From Warburgia ugandensis (lineage: Eukaryota > Streptophyta > Magnoliopsida > Canellales > Canellaceae): a stretch of 64,000 nucleotides of DNA. The stretch lies in contig CP141132.1 in assembly GCA_035236585.1 (NCBI GenBank), positions 60,299,880 to 60,363,879 on the forward strand, written 5' to 3'. Shown here piece by piece: positions 62,550-64,000 of this stretch (its first letter is position 1; each line of letters starts with the position of its first letter). A program made the translations under genes and the position numbers. Below the pieces are notes generated by a model. The model was not told where the DNA came from. It did no database searches and saw nothing but the letters and a program-made list of their open reading frames with translations.

Positions 62550-64000
62550 TCAATGCCAGTCCCAAGCTTGAATGAAAAAGGAGGAGGGTCTTGCGTCAAG
62601 TGCCAACCAATAAAGAAAAAGTTGAAGATGATTTTGATTCAGTGAGCATCACTTCATGTCATGGAGGTGGAGAAGTGCGCAGGAAAATAGGCTATCTCAA
62701 GAGCATAAGATTCATATCACCACATGGAATATAAGGACATTGACAAGTAAGAGTTTGGAGTTATCATATATGATGACACGTAGGGGAGTCAACATCGCTT
62801 ATATCCAAGAAACCAAGTGGAAAGAGGCTAAAACTAGAAAAATCACTGGGTATAAACTTTGGTACATAGTAAAGGATAATAACAGAAATGGCGTATGAAT
62901 AATAATGGATAAAAAATTAAAGGATAAAGTTGTAGATGTTAAAAGAATCAATTATGGAATTATAATAATAAAACTTGTTTTGGGAGAGTAGATCATAATA
63001 TAATTAAGAGACAGTTTTGGGTAGATATGGAGGGAGTCATTTAAGAAATTCCCAACACTGAGAGAATAGTTATAGGAGTAGACTTAAATGGCCATGTTAG
63101 AAAAGAAAAGGAAGGATATAGGATACATGGAGGGTATGGTATAGGAGAACAAAATGAGATGGGGGAAACTATCCTCGATTTTTCTTTGGAATATAACATG
63201 ACCATTGTAAAAATATTCTTTAAGAAGAGAGATGAACACTTAATTACCTTTAAAACTGGACTACATGAAAGCTAAATATACTTTTTTCTTCTCAGAAGTA
63301 CTTAAAGATCAAAGTATAAGGATTGTAAGGTGATATCCAATGAGAGTTTAACCTCATAACATTGGTTAATGGTTATAGATATCTATATTAAAAGATGGAA
63401 GAAAGGAAATGAATTTAATAGGTATCCAAAACTAAGTGGTGGAACTTAAAAGGAGAGAACATAACCTCATTCACAAATAAGTTGGTGGTAGAAGGAAACT
63501 GGAACTATGAAATAAAAGTAGACACATGTGGACTAATATGGCTGAGTCTATTAAGAAAGTGGCAAAAGATATCTTAGAAATATCTAAAGGTAAAAGACAA
63601 TTAGTAAAGGAAACATGGTGAAGTGAAACAGTGCAAAAAGTTATTAAAGAAAAATGGGTGTGTTTTAAAGCATGACAAAAGACTAGAAATAATGAAAACT
63701 ATGAACAATATAAGATTGGTAAAAAGGTTGCTAAGAGAATAGCAAGTGAGGCTAAACTTTAGGTATATGTTGACCTCTATAGTAGACTAAGATTAAGAGA
63801 AGGTGAGAAAGATGTGTTTAAACTTGCAAAAATAAGAGAACAAAAGGGTAATGACTTAGACCATGTTAGGTGCATTATAAGTGATGTTTAAAGGGTATTA
63901 GTGAAAGATGATGCGATCAAACAAAGGTGGGAAACTTACTTTAAAAAGTTGTTAAATGACAATGGCTCTGAGAATACAGTGACTAAAAATATTGTAAACT
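62550..64000 (+). mobile_element. RTE-clade LINE, copy C (5' part, runs off right edge)
   Basis: Plus-strand copy starting in its 5' leader. The APE-type endonuclease entry is readable at 62700-62898: HKIHITTWNIRTLTSKSLEL (the WNIRTL block), then IQETKWKEAKTRKITGYKLW with the catalytic Glu of the QETK block. It is followed, with stops, by EYNMTIVKIFFKKRDEHLI near 63185-63250, matching copy A at 2.9 kb, and by the endonuclease-RT linker. The RT lies beyond the window. A stop after NRNGV at 62898 and later stops show it is inactive. Confidence 0.88.

Overview
This is a nuclear genome window from a flowering plant. It is AT-rich, its one recognisable host gene has many introns, and it carries Au-type tRNA-derived SINEs, an RTE-clade LINE family, Athila- and Tat-like Ty3/gypsy elements, Ty1/copia and a Mutator-like (MULE) transposase. 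I cannot name the species. Most transposons are full of stops and frameshifts and their LTR pairs have clearly diverged, so the repeats are mostly old.

Host gene (about 6.8-17.8 kb, minus strand): an ATXR7/SDG25-type histone H3 lysine methyltransferase. Twelve coding exons can be placed with GT..AG junctions and matching phase. They give about 1,245 residues: an N-terminal GYF-like region, a second GYF-like segment, a long low-similarity middle, and the first half of the SET domain. The model stops at the donor after '..DDGYV'. The exons for the rest of SET (NHSC motif and post-SET cysteines) are not in the window. Everything to the left (1-6.8 kb) is intron-like sequence with a SINE, two RTE fragments and the start of a gypsy element. 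A plausible first exon and TATA box lie at 17.6-17.8 kb, separated by a 3.6-kb first intron.

18.8-26.0 kb: a decayed Ty1/copia element on the minus strand with both LTRs, an initiator-Met primer site, and remnants of integrase, RT and RNase H; a truncated SINE sits inside it. 26.0-30.0 kb: unassigned AT-rich sequence. 30.0-39.4 kb: a decayed plus-strand MULE transposase, split by a SINE and by a 6.5-kb Athila derivative that has no coding region and whose 3' LTR lacks about 2.5 kb. 40.1-49.0 kb: a second Athila-like element with gag and protease but no RT or integrase. 49.0-57.4 kb: an LTR-like fragment and a badly degraded Tat-like pol. 57.4-60.1 kb: a solo LTR with a 5-bp target duplication. 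60.1-62.5 kb: unassigned sequence with a microsatellite and a 47-bp tandem repeat. 62.55-64 kb: the 5' part of a third RTE copy, running off the window.

The window reads as one chromatin-regulator gene beside a nested transposon block. I found no new multi-gene system. The most informative points are the datable insertion orders, the coding-less Athila derivatives, and the TE-filled or truncating 3' end of the SET gene.
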